From the NCBI GenBank assembly GCA_016713125.1, contig JADJPT010000001.1, positions 310,001 to 374,000 on the forward strand: a stretch of 64,000 nt of DNA, given 5' to 3'. Shown here piece by piece: positions 7,591 to 17,399 of the stretch. The first letter of the stretch is position 1. Every line of letters starts with the position of its first letter. The stretch comes from Betaproteobacteria bacterium. GTDB taxonomy: Bacteria > Pseudomonadota > Gammaproteobacteria > Burkholderiales > SG8-39. The position numbers and the translations under genes are program-made. The notes beneath the pieces were generated by a model that searched no databases, had not been told where the DNA came from, and worked only from the letters and a program-made list of their open reading frames with translations.

Positions 7591-8920
7591 GCATGACGCC
7601 GCCGGAGATCGTCCACGAGCTGGACAAGAACATCGTCGGCCAGGACCGCGCCAAGCGCGCGGTGGCCATCGCGCTGCGCAACCGCTGGCGGCGCCAGCAG
7701 GTGGACGCCGCGCTGCGCCACGAGATCACGCCGAAGAACATCCTGATGATCGGTCCCACCGGCGTGGGCAAGACCGAGATCGCGCGGCGCCTGGCGCGCC
7801 TGGCGGACGCGCCGTTCGTGAAGGTCGAGGCGACCAAGTTCACCGAGGTCGGTTACGTCGGCCGCGACGTGGACGCCATCATCCGCGACCTGGTCGAGAT
7901 CGCAATCAAGGGCGCGCGCGAGCAGGCCATGCGCGGCGTGAGGATGCGCGCGCAGGACGCGGCCGAGGAGCGCATCCTCGATGCACTGCTGCCGGCACCG
8001 CGTCCGGTGGGCTTCCATGCCACGCCGCCCGAGCCGGCCGAGGACAACGCCACGCGGCAGAAATTCAGGAAGAAGCTGCGCGAGGGGGAACTCGACGACA
8101 AGGAGATCGAGATCGAAGTCGCGGCCGTCGCGCCGCAGATGGAGATCATGGCGCCGCCCGGCATGGAGGAGCTGACCTCGCAGATCCAGGGCATGTTCCA
8201 GAACCTGGGCGGCGGCCGCCGCAAGACCCGCAAGCTGAAGATCCGGGAGGCCATGCAACTGCTGACCGACGAGGAGGCCGCGCGCCTGGTGTCCGACGAG
8301 GATCTGAAGAGCAAGGCGCTGGCCAACGTCGAGCAGAACGGCATCGTGTTCCTCGACGAGATCGACAAGATCGCCGCGCGCAGCGAGGTCGGCGGCGCCG
8401 ACGTCTCGCGCCAGGGCGTGCAGCGCGACCTGCTGCCGCTGGTCGAGGGCACCACGGTGTCGACCAAGTACGGCATGGTGAAGACCGACCACATCCTGTT
8501 CATCGCCAGCGGCGCCTTCCACCTGTCCAAGCCCTCGGACCTGATCCCCGAACTGCAGGGACGCTTTCCGATCCGTGTCGAGCTCGATTCGCTCTCGGTG
8601 GACGACTTCGAGCGCATCCTGACCAGCACCGACGCCTGCCTGACCGTGCAGTACGCGGCCCTGCTGGCCACCGAGGAGGTGAAGGTCGATTTCCGTCCCG
8701 AGGCGATACGCCGGCTTGCGCAGATCGCCTTCGAGGTCAACGAGAGGACGGAGAACATCGGCGCGCGGCGGCTGTACACGGTGCTCGAGAAGCTGCTCGA
8801 GGAGATCTCCTTCGAGGCCGGGCGCCATGGCGCGCAGACCGTGGTGATCGACGCGGACTACGTCGACGCGCGCCTGTCGGGGCTGGCCGGGGACGAGGAC
8901 CTGGCGCGCTACGTCTGTGA
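7587..8920 (+). CDS. hslU: ATP-dependent protease ATPase subunit HslU (frameshift in the last codons)
   Basis: HslU is the AAA+ unfoldase that feeds HslV. It starts MSMTPPEIVHELDKNIVGQD and shows Walker A (GPTGVGKTE, about residue 58), Walker B (IVFLDEIDKIA), sensor/arginine region (ELQGRFPIRVEL) and the intermediate domain between them. The family ends in a short tail (RY-I/V-L) that inserts into HslV. Here the frame reads RYVCECD and runs on to 9095. Adding one C near 8915 gives RYVL followed by TGA at 8918-8920 and a normal 444 residues. The long extension is therefore an artefact and also covers the hsp20 promoter. Confidence 0.95.
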
Positions 8921-8935
8921 GTGTGACGCGGGGGA

Positions 8936-8963
8936 CTTGAAACGCCCCGCCCGCGCCCCATAT
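8936..8963 (+). promoter_or_regulatory. sigma-32 (RpoH) promoter of hsp20
   Basis: CTTGAAA (8936-8942), a 13-base spacer and CCCCATAT (8956-8963) match the RpoH consensus at every defined position. It lies 46 bases before the preferred hsp20 start. The leader between them holds a small GGGGA/TCCCC hairpin (8974-8988). Confidence 0.92.
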
Positions 8964-9009
8964 TCCAGTCACAGGGGAGCGATTCCCCGCACAGACAAGG
9001 AGTATGGCA

Positions 9010-9438
9010 ATGGCGAACATTTCCCGTTTCGATCCGTTCGGCGAGCTCGTCGACGACCTGTTCAAGGGTTTCCTGGTGCGCCCCGTCGCCTATGAGGGCG
9101 GGCAGGCCGTGGCGCCGCGCGTGAAGGTCGACGTGACCGAGAAGAACGGCGCCTACGTGGTGCATGCCGAGATGCCCGGCACGAAGAAGGACGACATCCA
9201 GATCACCATCGACGGCGCGCAGGTCACGCTGTCGGCGGAGATCAAGCGCGAGAAGGACGTCAGCGAGGGCGAGCGCGTGCTGCACTCGGAGCGAGTCTAC
9301 GGCAAGACCAGCCGCAGCTTCACGCTGCCCCAGGAGATCGACGAGGCCGCCGCGCAGGCGAAGTTCAACGACGGTGTGCTGGAGCTGACGCTGCCCAAGA
9401 AAGCCGCCGCGCAGCGCAAGCAGATCGCGATCCAGTAA
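9010..9438 (+). CDS. Hsp20/alpha-crystallin family small heat-shock protein
   Basis: This ATP-independent holdase chaperone has 142 residues with an alpha-crystallin domain at about residues 38-135 (VDVTEKNGAYVVHAEMPG, SAEIKREKDVSEG, FNDGVLELTLPKK) and the C-terminal I-X-I anchor (QIAIQ). AAGGAG at 8997-9002 favours the ATG at 9010 (seven-base spacing) over the ATG at 9004 (one base). The A-G-V-L type signature reads DGVLELTLPK. It is transcribed alone, between a perfect sigma-32 promoter and a strong terminator. Confidence 0.95.
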   Translation: MANISRFDPFGELVDDLFKGFLVRPVAYEGGQAVAPRVKVDVTEKNGAYVVHAEMPGTKKDDIQITIDGAQVTLSAEIKREKDVSEGERVLHSERVYGKTSRSFTLPQEIDEAAAQAKFNDGVLELTLPKKAAAQRKQIAIQ

Positions 9439-9468
9439 GCGGGCTGCGCGCCTCCCCCGCGCGACCCA

Positions 9469-9502
9469 GGGCCGGTGCGAAAGCACCGGCCCCTTTCTTT
9501 TT
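9469..9502 (+). terminator. intrinsic terminator of hsp20
   Basis: A perfect ten-base stem (GGGCCGGTGC, 9469-9478; GCACCGGCCC, 9483-9492) closes a GAAA tetraloop and is followed by CTTTCTTTTT. It begins 30 bases after the stop codon. Confidence 0.95.
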
Positions 9503-9523
9503 CGGCGTGTAAAATTCGACGCC

Positions 9524-10408
9524 ATGACGACCCCCACCGACCCCACCGACAAGGCGCAGATCCTCGCCGAGGCGCTGCCCTACATCCGGCGCTTCCACGG
9601 CAAGACCATCGTCGTCAAGTACGGCGGCAACGCCATGACCGACGACAAGCTCAAGAAGAGCTTCGCGCACGACGTGGTGCTGCTCAAGCTGGTCGGCATG
9701 AACCCGGTGGTGGTGCACGGCGGCGGCCCGCAGATCGAGCAGCTGCTGGCGCGCATCGGCAAGAAGGGCGAGTTCGTGCAGGGCATGCGCGTGACCGATG
9801 AGGAGACCATGGACATGGTCGAGATGGTGCTCGGCGGCGCGGTCAACAAGGACATCGTCACGCTGGTCAACCGCGCCGGCGGCAAGGCCGTCGGCCTCAC
9901 CGGGCAGGACGGCGCCTTCATCCGCGCGCGCAAGCTGATGATGCCCTCCAAGGACAAGCCCGACCAGTTCATCGACATCGGCCAGGTCGGCGAGATCGAG
10001 TCCATCGACCCTTCCGTGATCACTTCGCTGGAGGCCGGCGGCTTCATCCCGGTGGTGGCGCCGATCGGCATCGGCGCCGAGGGCGAGAGCTACAACATCA
10101 ACGCCGACCTCGTCGCCGGCAAGCTGGCCGAGGTTCTGAATGCGGAAAAACTGGTGCTGCTGACCAACACCCCGGGCGTGCTCGACGAGAACGGCAAGCT
10201 GCTCACCGGCATCACGCCGCGCCAGGTCGACGAGATGGTCGAGAGCGGCGTGCTCTCGGGCGGCATGCTGCCGAAGATCTCCTCGGCGCTGGACGCCGCG
10301 AGGAGCGGCGTGAGGAGCGTGCACATCATCGACGGCCGCGTGCCGCACGCGCTGCTGCTGGAAGTGCTCACGGATCAGGGCGTCGGCACGCTGATCCGCA
10401 ACAAGTAA
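9524..10408 (+). CDS. argB: acetylglutamate kinase
   Basis: ArgB phosphorylates N-acetyl-L-glutamate in arginine biosynthesis, in the cytoplasm. The 294-residue sequence has the amino-acid kinase motifs VVKYGGNAM, VVVHGGGPQI (substrate and ATP binding), GLTGQDG, YNINADLVAGKLAEVL and SGGMLPKI. The length fits the arginine-sensitive, hexameric type. A TAAAAT box 13 bases before the ATG may be the -10 of its own promoter, after the hsp20 terminator. The nucleotidase gene follows 17 bases downstream. Confidence 0.97.
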   Translation: MTTPTDPTDKAQILAEALPYIRRFHGKTIVVKYGGNAMTDDKLKKSFAHDVVLLKLVGMNPVVVHGGGPQIEQLLARIGKKGEFVQGMRVTDEETMDMVEMVLGGAVNKDIVTLVNRAGGKAVGLTGQDGAFIRARKLMMPSKDKPDQFIDIGQVGEIESIDPSVITSLEAGGFIPVVAPIGIGAEGESYNINADLVAGKLAEVLNAEKLVLLTNTPGVLDENGKLLTGITPRQVDEMVESGVLSGGMLPKISSALDAARSGVRSVHIIDGRVPHALLLEVLTDQGVGTLIRNK

Positions 10409-10425
10409 GCGGCGCGGACCGCACG

Positions 10426-11091
10426 GTGCGCATCGCCCGCCTGCCGGCCTCGCGCCGGGTGTGGATCTTCGATCTCGACAACACCCTGCACGACGCGCGA
10501 CCGTACTTCTTTCCCGAGATGCACGTGCAGATGAACCGGTGGCTGCGCACCAATCTCGGCCTGGATGACGCCGGCGCCGCGGCGCTGCGCGCCAACTACT
10601 GGCGCAAGTACGGCACCACCATGGCCGGGCTGGTGCGCCACCACGGCACCGACCCGCGCAAGTTCATCCTCGAGACGCACCGCTTCGACGACTACGCGCA
10701 GCGCGTCACCCACGACAATGCGCTGCGCCATGCGCTCGAACGACTGCCCGGCAAGAAGCTGGTGTTCTCGAATGCGCCGCGGCATTACGTCGAGGCCGTG
10801 CTCGGCGCGATCGGCATCCGCCGCTTCTTCTCGGCCGTGTACAGCATCGAGGACACGCGTTTCCGTCCCAAGCCGGCGCTGCACGGCTTTCACGTGCTGA
10901 TGCGGGCGCACAAGCTCGATCCGCACCGCTGCGCCTTCATCGACGACGCGCTGGAGAACCTGCACTCGGCCAAGCGCCTGGGGCTGGAGACGGTGTGGAT
11001 CAGCCCGGGCCTGGCACGGCCGCGCTTCGTCGACGCGCGCATTTCCAGCGTGCTGGAACTGCCGCGCCTGGCCTTTCGCAACGTGCACTGA
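10426..11091 (+). CDS. pyrimidine 5'-nucleotidase, HAD superfamily
   Basis: The 221-residue HAD hydrolase starts at GTG and has motif I FDLDNTLHDA (nucleophile and acid Asp), motif II LVFSNAPRHY, the motif III Lys in RFRPKPAL and motif IV FIDDALENLHSAK. The layout matches the pyrimidine 5'-nucleotidase (SDT1-like) group, which dephosphorylates UMP, CMP or damaged pyrimidine nucleotides. It is commonly found between argB and slmA in betaproteobacteria. The exact substrate cannot be read from sequence. Confidence 0.85.
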   Translation: MRIARLPASRRVWIFDLDNTLHDARPYFFPEMHVQMNRWLRTNLGLDDAGAAALRANYWRKYGTTMAGLVRHHGTDPRKFILETHRFDDYAQRVTHDNALRHALERLPGKKLVFSNAPRHYVEAVLGAIGIRRFFSAVYSIEDTRFRPKPALHGFHVLMRAHKLDPHRCAFIDDALENLHSAKRLGLETVWISPGLARPRFVDARISSVLELPRLAFRNVH

Positions 11092-11167
11092 GTCCGGCTG
11101 CGGGCCGGCGCGGCCGTTCACGCGGCGAAACAGGCTTTCCTTCCGACCGAGTTACAATCCGGGCACC

Positions 11168-11760
11168 ATGCCGCGCGAAAAAGCGAACGCAAACGGGGCG
11201 AACGCCGCCTCGAGATCCCCGAGGCCCTGGCGGCCATGCTGGAGGCTCCGCAGCGCGAGAAGATCACCACCGCCGCGCTGGCCGCGCGCCTGGACGTGTC
11301 AGAGGCCGCGCTGTATCGCCACTTCGCCTCGAAGGCGCAGATGTACGAGGGCCTGATCGAATTCATCGAGAACTCGATCTTCTCGCTGGCCAACCGCATC
11401 GCCGAGGACGAGAAGGATGCGCGCCGCCAGGCGCCGCGCCTGGTCGAGACCCTGCTCGCTTTCGCCGAGAAGAATCCGGGCATGGTGCGCGTGCTGACCG
11501 GCGAGGCCCTGGTCGGCGAGCACGACCGGCTGCAGGCGCGCATGAATCAGTTCTTCGATCGCTTCGAGTCCACGCTCAAGCAGTCGCTCAAGCTCGCCGC
11601 GACCCAGGAGGGGGAGAGTGTCGCGGCCGGCGAAGACCCGGCCTCGCACGCGGCCGCGCTGACGCGCTACGCCATCGGCTGCCTGCACGCCTACGCGCGC
11701 TCGGGTTTCGCCAGGAAGCCTTCCGAGGTGCTGGCCGCGCACTGGCGATACGTCGGCTAG
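11168..11760 (+). CDS. slmA: nucleoid occlusion factor SlmA (TetR family; 5' frameshift)
   Basis: SlmA binds chromosomal sites and blocks FtsZ ring assembly over the nucleoid. The sequence LEAPQREKITTAALAARLDV then SEAALYRHFASK is its helix-turn-helix. The good frame only offers an ATG at 11236, which would remove conserved leader residues. The ATG at 11168 opens another frame. Adding one A to the A5 run at 11178-11182 gives MPREKSERKRGERRLEI joined to the rest, 197 residues in all, the expected form. I therefore place the start at 11168 with a one-base error. Confidence 0.88.
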
Positions 11761-11804
11761 CCGGCGGGGCCGGCCAGTCGTTCGGTGCCCCGGCTTGCGG
11801 CGCG

Positions 11805-12558
11805 CTAGCCGCGCTGCGCGCACACCGGGCAGGCCGCATCGCGCGGCACCCGCACCGTGCGCCATTCGGCGCGCAGGGCGTCGAACATCGAAAGTCTTCC
11901 CGACAGCGTCTCGCCCGCGTCGGCGATCAGCTTGATGGTCTCGGCCGCCTGCAGCGCGCCGATCGCGCCGGTCAGCGGCGAGAGCACGCCCATGATCGAG
12001 CAGGCGAGCTCCTCGGCCTGCCCGTCCTCCGGAAACAGGCAGGCGTAGCAGGGCGAGTCGGCGCGGCGCAGGTCGAACACCGCGAGCTGGCCGTCGAAGC
12101 GTATCGCCGCGCCCGAGACCAGCGGCCTGGCGTGCCGCACGCAGGCGCGGTTCAGCGCATGGCGGGTGGCGAAGTTGTCGCTGCAATCGAGCACCACGTC
12201 GGCCTGCGCGACGAGTTCCTCCAGGCGTTCGCCGCCCAGGCGTTCGGCCAGCGCGACCACTTTCACGTCGGGATTGACCGCGGCCAGCGCCGCCTGCGCC
12301 GCGGCGACCTTGGGCCGGCCCACGTCGGCATCGCGGTAGAGGATCTGGCGCTGCAGGTTGGTGGCGTCGACCGCGTCGGCGTCGGCCAGTGTGAGCGTGC
12401 CGACGCCGCTGGCCGCCAGGTACATCGCTGCCGGCGAGCCCAGGCCGCCCGCGCCCACGATCAGCGCGTGGCGCGGAGAGCAGCCGCTGCTGGGCCTCGA
12501 TCCCGATCTCGTCGAGCAGGATGTGGCGGCTGTAGCGCAGCAGCTGCCGGTCGTCCAC
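11805..12558 (-). CDS. moeB: MoeB/ThiF-family sulfur-carrier adenylyltransferase (one frameshift)
   Basis: These E1-like enzymes adenylate the C-terminus of MoaD or ThiS for molybdopterin or thiazole synthesis. From a GTG start (DDRQLLRYSRHILLDEIG) the frame breaks near 12469, where one extra C is present. Past it come GAGGLGSPAAMYLA (ATP binding), ATNLQRQILY, LDCSDNFATRH and two zinc Cys pairs (CYAC, CPVC). The corrected length is 250 residues. The gene is the last of a minus-strand operon, four bases after ctpA. MoeB versus ThiF cannot be separated here. Confidence 0.85.
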
Positions 12559-12562
12559 CGGA

Positions 12563-13977
12563 TCAGTTGCCCTGCGCGTTGTTCGCGACGTTCTTGGGCG
12601 GCTGGCCCTTGACCGGTTCGCCCTTCAGGTGGGCAAGCGCCTGCGCCAGCTGGAAGTCGTCCTTGGAGCCGAGCTCGACCGGCGGCTTCTGCTCGGCCGG
12701 GGCGGCCGGCGGCTTGGCGCGTGTGGCCGCCTCCTTCCTGGCGGCCTCTTCGGCGGCCTTGTCCTTGTCGTTGGACAGGTGGCGCGTGAGGTCGGCCTCG
12801 CGCAGGCGCGCGGCGGGGTTGGCGCCCGGCTCCTCGACGATGATGTCCGGCGTGATGCCCTTGGCCTGGATCGAGCGGCCGCTGGGCGTGTAGTAGCGCG
12901 CCGTGGTCAGCTTGATCGCCGTGCTGTTGCCCAGCGGCATGATGGTCTGCACCGAGCCCTTGCCGAAGGTCTGGGTGCCCATCACCACGGCGCGCTTGTG
13001 GTCCTGCAGCGCGCCGGCGACGATCTCCGAGGCCGAGGCCGAGCCGCCGTTGACCAGCACCACCATGGGCACGTTCTTCACCGCGGCCGGCAATCCCCTG
13101 AGGATGTCGTCACGCGCACCGCGCGCGTAGTCGTCCGGCGAGGCGTAGTACTTGCGCTTGGCGTCCTCGGTGCGACCGTCGGTCGACACCACCAGGGTCT
13201 TCTGCGGCAGGAAAGCGGCCGACACCGCGACCGCGCCGTACAGCAGGCCGCCCGGGTCGTTGCGCAGGTCGAGCACCAGGCCCTTCAGCTGGCCGTGCTG
13301 CTTGTACAGCTCGCCCACGTGGCGCACCAAGCTCTCGGTGGTGGCTTCCTGGAACTGCGAAACGCGCACCCAGCCGTAACCCGGCTCGACCAGCTTGGAC
13401 TTCACGCTCTGCACCTTGATGACGGCGCGCGTCAGCGTGATCACCAGCGGCCGCGCCTCGCCCTTGCGCGAGATGGTCAGCGTGATCTTGGTCTTGGGTT
13501 TGCCCCGCATCCGCTTGACCGCGTCGTTCAGGGGCATGCCCTTCGCCGGCGTCTCGTCGATCTTGATGATCAGGTCGCCGGGCTTGACGCCGGCGCGGAA
13601 GGCGCCGGCGTGTCCTCGATGGGCGAGACCACCTTCACGAAGCCGTCTTCCATGCCGACCTCGATCCCCAGCCCGCCGAACTCGCCCTGGGTGCCGACCT
13701 GCAGCTCCCTGAACGCTTCGGCGTCGAGGTAGGCCGAGTGCGGGTCGAGACCGGTCAGCATGCCGCTGATCGCCTCGTTGATCAGCTTCTTGTCCTCGAC
13801 GGGCTCGACGTAGAACGCCTTGATCGCGCCGAAGACGTCGCTGAACTGGCGCAGTTCCTCCACCGGCAGCGGCGTGCGCGCCTCGCGTTGCGCGACGGCC
13901 TGGAAATTGAGGCTGACCAGAACGCCGGCAACCACGCCGGCCATCACCAGCCCGATGCTCTTCGCTTTGCTGCCCAT
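12563..13977 (-). CDS. ctpA: S41 carboxy-terminal processing protease CtpA (one frameshift)
   Basis: This periplasmic, membrane-anchored protease of about 471 residues has an N-terminal signal/anchor (IGLVMAGVVAGVLVSL), a PDZ domain (GTQGEFGGLGIEV to GDLIIKIDETPAKG) and the S41 catalytic core. The Ser (NGGSASASEIVAG) and Lys (GTQTFGKGSVQ) of the dyad are intact. The C-terminus is Lys/Ala/Pro-rich. The frame breaks at about 13601-13606, where one G is missing (EDTPA-AFRAGVKPGD after correction). It lies between envC and moeB in a minus-strand operon, consistent with cell-envelope remodelling. Confidence 0.92.
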
Positions 13978-14028
13978 AGATCGCTTGCTCCTGGAAGCGT
14001 CCCCGGCCCGCGCCGTACCGCCGTACGA

Positions 14029-15299
14029 CTAGCGTTTCGTCCAGCGCAGGGGTCAAATGCCTTTCCGAGATGACGCAATTCAAAGTATAAGCCCGTTTCC
14101 GGGTTGCCACCGGTGCTGCCCACGGTGGCGACGGCCTCGCCGCCGGCCACCGCATCGCCCGCCTGCTTCAACAGGGATTCGTTGTTGCCGTAGATCGAAA
14201 GGTAGGCTTCGCCGTGGTCCACGATCAGCAGGTTGCCGAAGCCGCGCATCCAGTCCGCGTAGACCACGCGCCCGGCAGCCACGGCTCGCACCGCCTGACC
14301 CTCGCCCGCGCGGATGAAGACTCCCTTGGAAGAACTGCCTCCCTCCTGTTGTGGACTGCCGAAGCGCCCAAGTAGTTCCCCGCGCACCGGCAGACTCAGC
14401 TTGCCGCGCAGAAGCGAGAACGGGCCGGCCGGTGAGTCGTGGCCGCCGGGCTCGCCGACCCCCTCCACGGGCGTGCCGCGCCGGCGCGGGGGGGCGGGCC
14501 TGGCGGCGTAGCCGGCGCCCGGCCGGGCGGTGAGCAGCCTGGCGATCTCCTCGACCACGCGGGCGAGCCGGGTTTCGTCGGCCTGCAGGCTGCGCATCTC
14601 CCTGCGACTGTTGCGGATATCGCCGGCCAGGCGCTCGAGCAGGGTCTTGCGCGCGCGCGACTCGGAGACGATCTTCTCGCGCTCGCGCCGCGCCCCGGCC
14701 TGCAGGGTTTCGATCTGCGCCTTTTGTTCGCGCGTCGCCGCCGACAGGCGTTCCAGTTCGGCCACGTCGGCGCGGAAGGCGGAGATCAGTCGGGCCGCGG
14801 CGCGCGAGAGCTGCGAGAGGTAGTACAGGCGCCGTGCAGCCTCGTTGGGGTCGTCGCCCGAGAGCGCGATGCGCAGCGCATCGGGCGGGCCGGCCGCGTA
14901 ACGCGCGGCCAGCATGCGGCCCAGCGCCGCCTGCTGGCGCTCCAGCGCTTCGGCCAGGCTGCGGCGGCGAGTCTCGGCGTCGCGCAACGCCTCCTGGGCC
15001 GCGCGGCCGGCGGCCTCCAGGGCGCGCAGTTCGCGGTTGGCGTCGGAAATGGCGCGCTCGCTGTCGCGCAGCGCGTCGCGCGCCTCGCGGCGCGTCGACT
15101 CCTTGCTGTCGAGTTCCCCGCGCAGCGCTTCCATGCGTGCGCGCAACTGGGCCAGGTCGCGTTCGCGTGCGGCCTTGGCCTCTTTCGCCTCGACGGGTTC
15201 GCTGCGCTGTACGGGTTCGCGCTGCGCGAGCGCGGGTGCGGCGCACAGCGCGGCCGACAGGCCGGCCAGGGCGGCGACGGCGAACGCCGTTCTGCGCAT
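14029..15299 (-). CDS. envC: murein hydrolase activator EnvC-like (LytM/M23 fold; 3' frameshift)
   Basis: The protein has a signal peptide (MRRTAFAVAALAG...ALAQ), a long coiled coil (about residues 35-250, rich in Arg/Glu/Ala) and a C-terminal LytM domain. The zinc ligands of active M23 peptidases are degenerate: SSSKGVFI where HxGxD is expected, and LYFELRHLG for HxH. This matches EnvC, which activates amidases at the septum instead of cutting murein itself. One C is missing near 14049-14052. Restoring it gives FDPLRWTKR and a TAG at 14029-14031, 423 residues. An alternative ATG lies at 15314. Confidence 0.88.
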
Positions 15300-15319
15300 C
15301 GCCCGGGCCGGCATGCGGA

Positions 15320-16068
15320 TCAGGCTTTCGCCTTCCCTTGGCTGGAGACGGCGGCGATGCGTCTGGCCACCTCGTCTGCGTCGCCCAGGTAGTAGTGGCG
15401 CAGCGGCTTCAGGTCGGCGTCCAGCTCGTAGACCAGCGGGATCGCGGTGGGGATGTTCAGGCCGACGATGTCGGCGTCCGACACCCCGTCCAGATACTTG
15501 ATCAGCGCACGCAGCGAGTTGCCGTGCGCGGCCACCAGCACGCGGCGACCGGCGCGCAGCGAGGGTGCGATGGCGGACTCCCAGTAAGGCAGCACGCGCG
15601 CCACGGTGTCCTTCAGGCATTCGGTCAGCGGCAACTCGGCCGGGGCGAGGCCGGCGTAGCGCGGGTCGCCGCCCGGAAAGCGCGGGTCGTCGCGCTCCAG
15701 CGCGGGCGGCGGGGTGTCGTAGCTGCGCCGCCAGACCAGCACCTGGGGCTCGCCGAACTTGGCCGCGGTCTCGGCCTTGTTCAGGCCCTGCAGCGCGCCG
15801 TAATGGCGCTCGTTCAGCCGCCAGCTGTGCGTGACGGGGAGCCACATGCGGTCCATCTCTTCGAGGGACAGCCACAGCGTCTTGATGGCCCGGCGCAGCA
15901 CCGAAGTGTAGGCGAGGTCGAAGTCGTAGCCTTCGGCCTTCAGCAGCCGGCCGGCGGCGCGCGCTTCCTCGACGCCACGGGCCGAGAGGTCGACGTCGGT
16001 CCAGCCGGTGAAACGGTTCTCGCGATTCCAGTCGGATTCGCCGTGGCGCAGCAGCACGAAGTGTACAT
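15320..16068 (-). CDS. gpmA: 2,3-bisphosphoglycerate-dependent phosphoglycerate mutase (5' frameshift)
   Basis: GpmA interconverts 3- and 2-phosphoglycerate in glycolysis. The catalytic histidine motif (LLRHGESDWN), FTGWTDVDLS, the NERHYGALQGLNKAE segment and the second His (AAHGNSLRALI) are all present. In the open frame no start codon lies close to HFVLLRHG. The ATG at 16068 joins it if one base missing at about 16063 is restored (MY-FVLLRHG), giving 249 residues, as usual for the family. The uncorrected frame would need a GTG at 16102. It is first in the gpmA-envC-ctpA-moeB operon. Confidence 0.92.
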
Positions 16069-16173
16069 GTCCGGGTATGCGGTGGGGGTGGGAAATGGTC
16101 ACGGAAACCGCCCCGTATTCTATAATAAGGGTCCCGCAAAGCCTCCCTCGAGCCCCCGTGAATCCCGTCATTC

Positions 16174-16571
16174 GTGCAGAACCTGCTCCTGATCGGCGTG
16201 GCCTTCGTTTCCGGGCGGCTGCTGCTGTGGCCGATGGCGGCCGGCAGCCCGCCGGCCCGGCGGTGGACAACACCAAAGCCACCCTGCTGATCAACCGCGA
16301 GGACGCGCTGGTGCTCGACGTGCGCGGCCCGCCGAGTTTACCGACGGCCACCTCGCCGAGAGCCGACAACATCCCGCTGGCGCAGCTCGAGGTCGCGCCT
16401 CGGCAAGCTGCCCGCCAGGTCAAGCCGGTGATCGTGGTCTGCAACAGCGGCCAGAACCTGGCGCCCAAGGCCGGCGCCCTGCTGCGCGCGCAGGGCTTCG
16501 CCAACGTCCACACCCTGGCCGGCGGCTACCAGGCGTGGCTTTCCGGCGGCATGCCGGTCGAGAAGAAGTAG
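16174..16571 (+). CDS. membrane-anchored rhodanese-like protein (several frame breaks)
   Basis: Starting at GTG (VQNLLLIGVAFVSG, a membrane anchor), the reading matches a single-domain rhodanese: AVDNTKATLLINREDALVLD, then VIVVCNSGQ with the active-site Cys, and FANVHTLAGGYQAWLSGGMP. At least five single-base indels are needed (near 16240, 16331, 16364, 16394 and 16420), two pairs of which compensate. Corrected segments read GPAEFTDGHLAESRNIPL and LEARLGKLPAR. This is far denser damage than in neighbouring genes: poor local sequence or real decay. It precedes grxC by seven bases, a usual neighbour. Confidence 0.75.
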
Positions 16572-16578
16572 GCCCGCC

Positions 16579-16842
16579 ATGGCCCGCGTGCTGATGTACT
16601 GCACCGCCACCTGCCCGTACTGCATCGCGGCCGAGGAGCTGCTGGTGCAGAAGGGCGTGAAGAACCTGGAGAAGGTGCGCGTCGACCTGGAGCCGGCGCG
16701 CCGCGCCGAAATGAGCGTAAAGAGCGGCGGCCGGCGCACCGTGCCGCAGATCTGGGTCGGCGACACCCATGTCGGCGGCTGCGACGACCTGCACGCGCTG
16801 GACCGCGCCGGCGGCCTGGACCCGCTGCTGGCCGCGGGCTGA
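16579..16842 (+). CDS. grxC: glutaredoxin 3
   Basis: This 87-residue thiol-disulfide oxidoreductase uses glutathione to reduce protein disulfides. The dithiol active site is CPYC (residues 12-15), followed by the cis-Pro segment TVPQIWVGD and the glutathione-binding GGCDDLHAL. The middle (DLEPARRAEMSVKSGGRRT) is slightly unlike the usual family sequence. It lies between the rhodanese and secB, the common betaproteobacterial order. Confidence 0.95.
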   Translation: MARVLMYCTATCPYCIAAEELLVQKGVKNLEKVRVDLEPARRAEMSVKSGGRRTVPQIWVGDTHVGGCDDLHALDRAGGLDPLLAAG

Positions 16843-16909
16843 GCCGCGCGGGCCGCGTTACGGCGGCGCGCGACATTCCACCACCCAACCGAGCAACCGA
16901 GAAGAATCC

Positions 16910-17380
16910 ATGAGCGAAGAGCAGCAGGCCAGTTTCAACATCGAGAAGATCTACGTGAAGGATCTGTCCCTGGAGATCCCCAACGCGCCGCAGGTGTTCC
17001 TGCAGGCCGATACGCCGCAGCTCGACGTGCAGGTGCACAACGAGGCGCAGCAGTTCGCCGATTCGCTGTTCGAGGTGGTGGTGACGGTGACGGTCACCGC
17101 CAAGGCCGGCGACAAGACGCTGTTCCTGGCCGAGGCCGCGCAGGCCGGCATCTTCACCGTGCGCGGCGTGCCCGCCGAGGAACTCGACCCGTTGCTCGGC
17201 ATCGGCTGCCCGACCATCCTCTACCCCTACGTGCGCGAGGCGATCTCTGACCTGGTCACGCGCGGCGGATTCCCGCCCGTGCTCCTCTCGCCGGTGTCCT
17301 TCGAGGCCCTGTACATGCAGCGCAGGCAGGCCGAGCAGGGCAACGGCGGCGACGGGCCGCGAATCGAAATCGCGAGCTGA
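16910..17380 (+). CDS. secB: protein-export chaperone SecB
   Basis: SecB is a cytoplasmic tetrameric chaperone that keeps preproteins unfolded and hands them to SecA. The 156-residue protein has the family core FNIEKIYVKDLSLEIPNAP, AQAGIFTVRG, LLGIGCPTILYPYVREAISD and GGFPPVLLSPVSFEALY. The start is the ATG at 16910 (MSEEQQASF); a longer in-frame reading overlaps grxC and is not family-like. The SH3-domain gene follows 19 bases later. Confidence 0.97.
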   Translation: MSEEQQASFNIEKIYVKDLSLEIPNAPQVFLQADTPQLDVQVHNEAQQFADSLFEVVVTVTVTAKAGDKTLFLAEAAQAGIFTVRGVPAEELDPLLGIGCPTILYPYVREAISDLVTRGGFPPVLLSPVSFEALYMQRRQAEQGNGGDGPRIEIAS

Positions 17381-17399
17381 CAGCGCCGGAGGCACGCCG

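Noticed and set aside
8918..9095. C-terminal extension of HslU into the hsp20 gene
   Set aside because: One inserted C restores the family end and a stop; the extension covers a perfect promoter and part of another gene.
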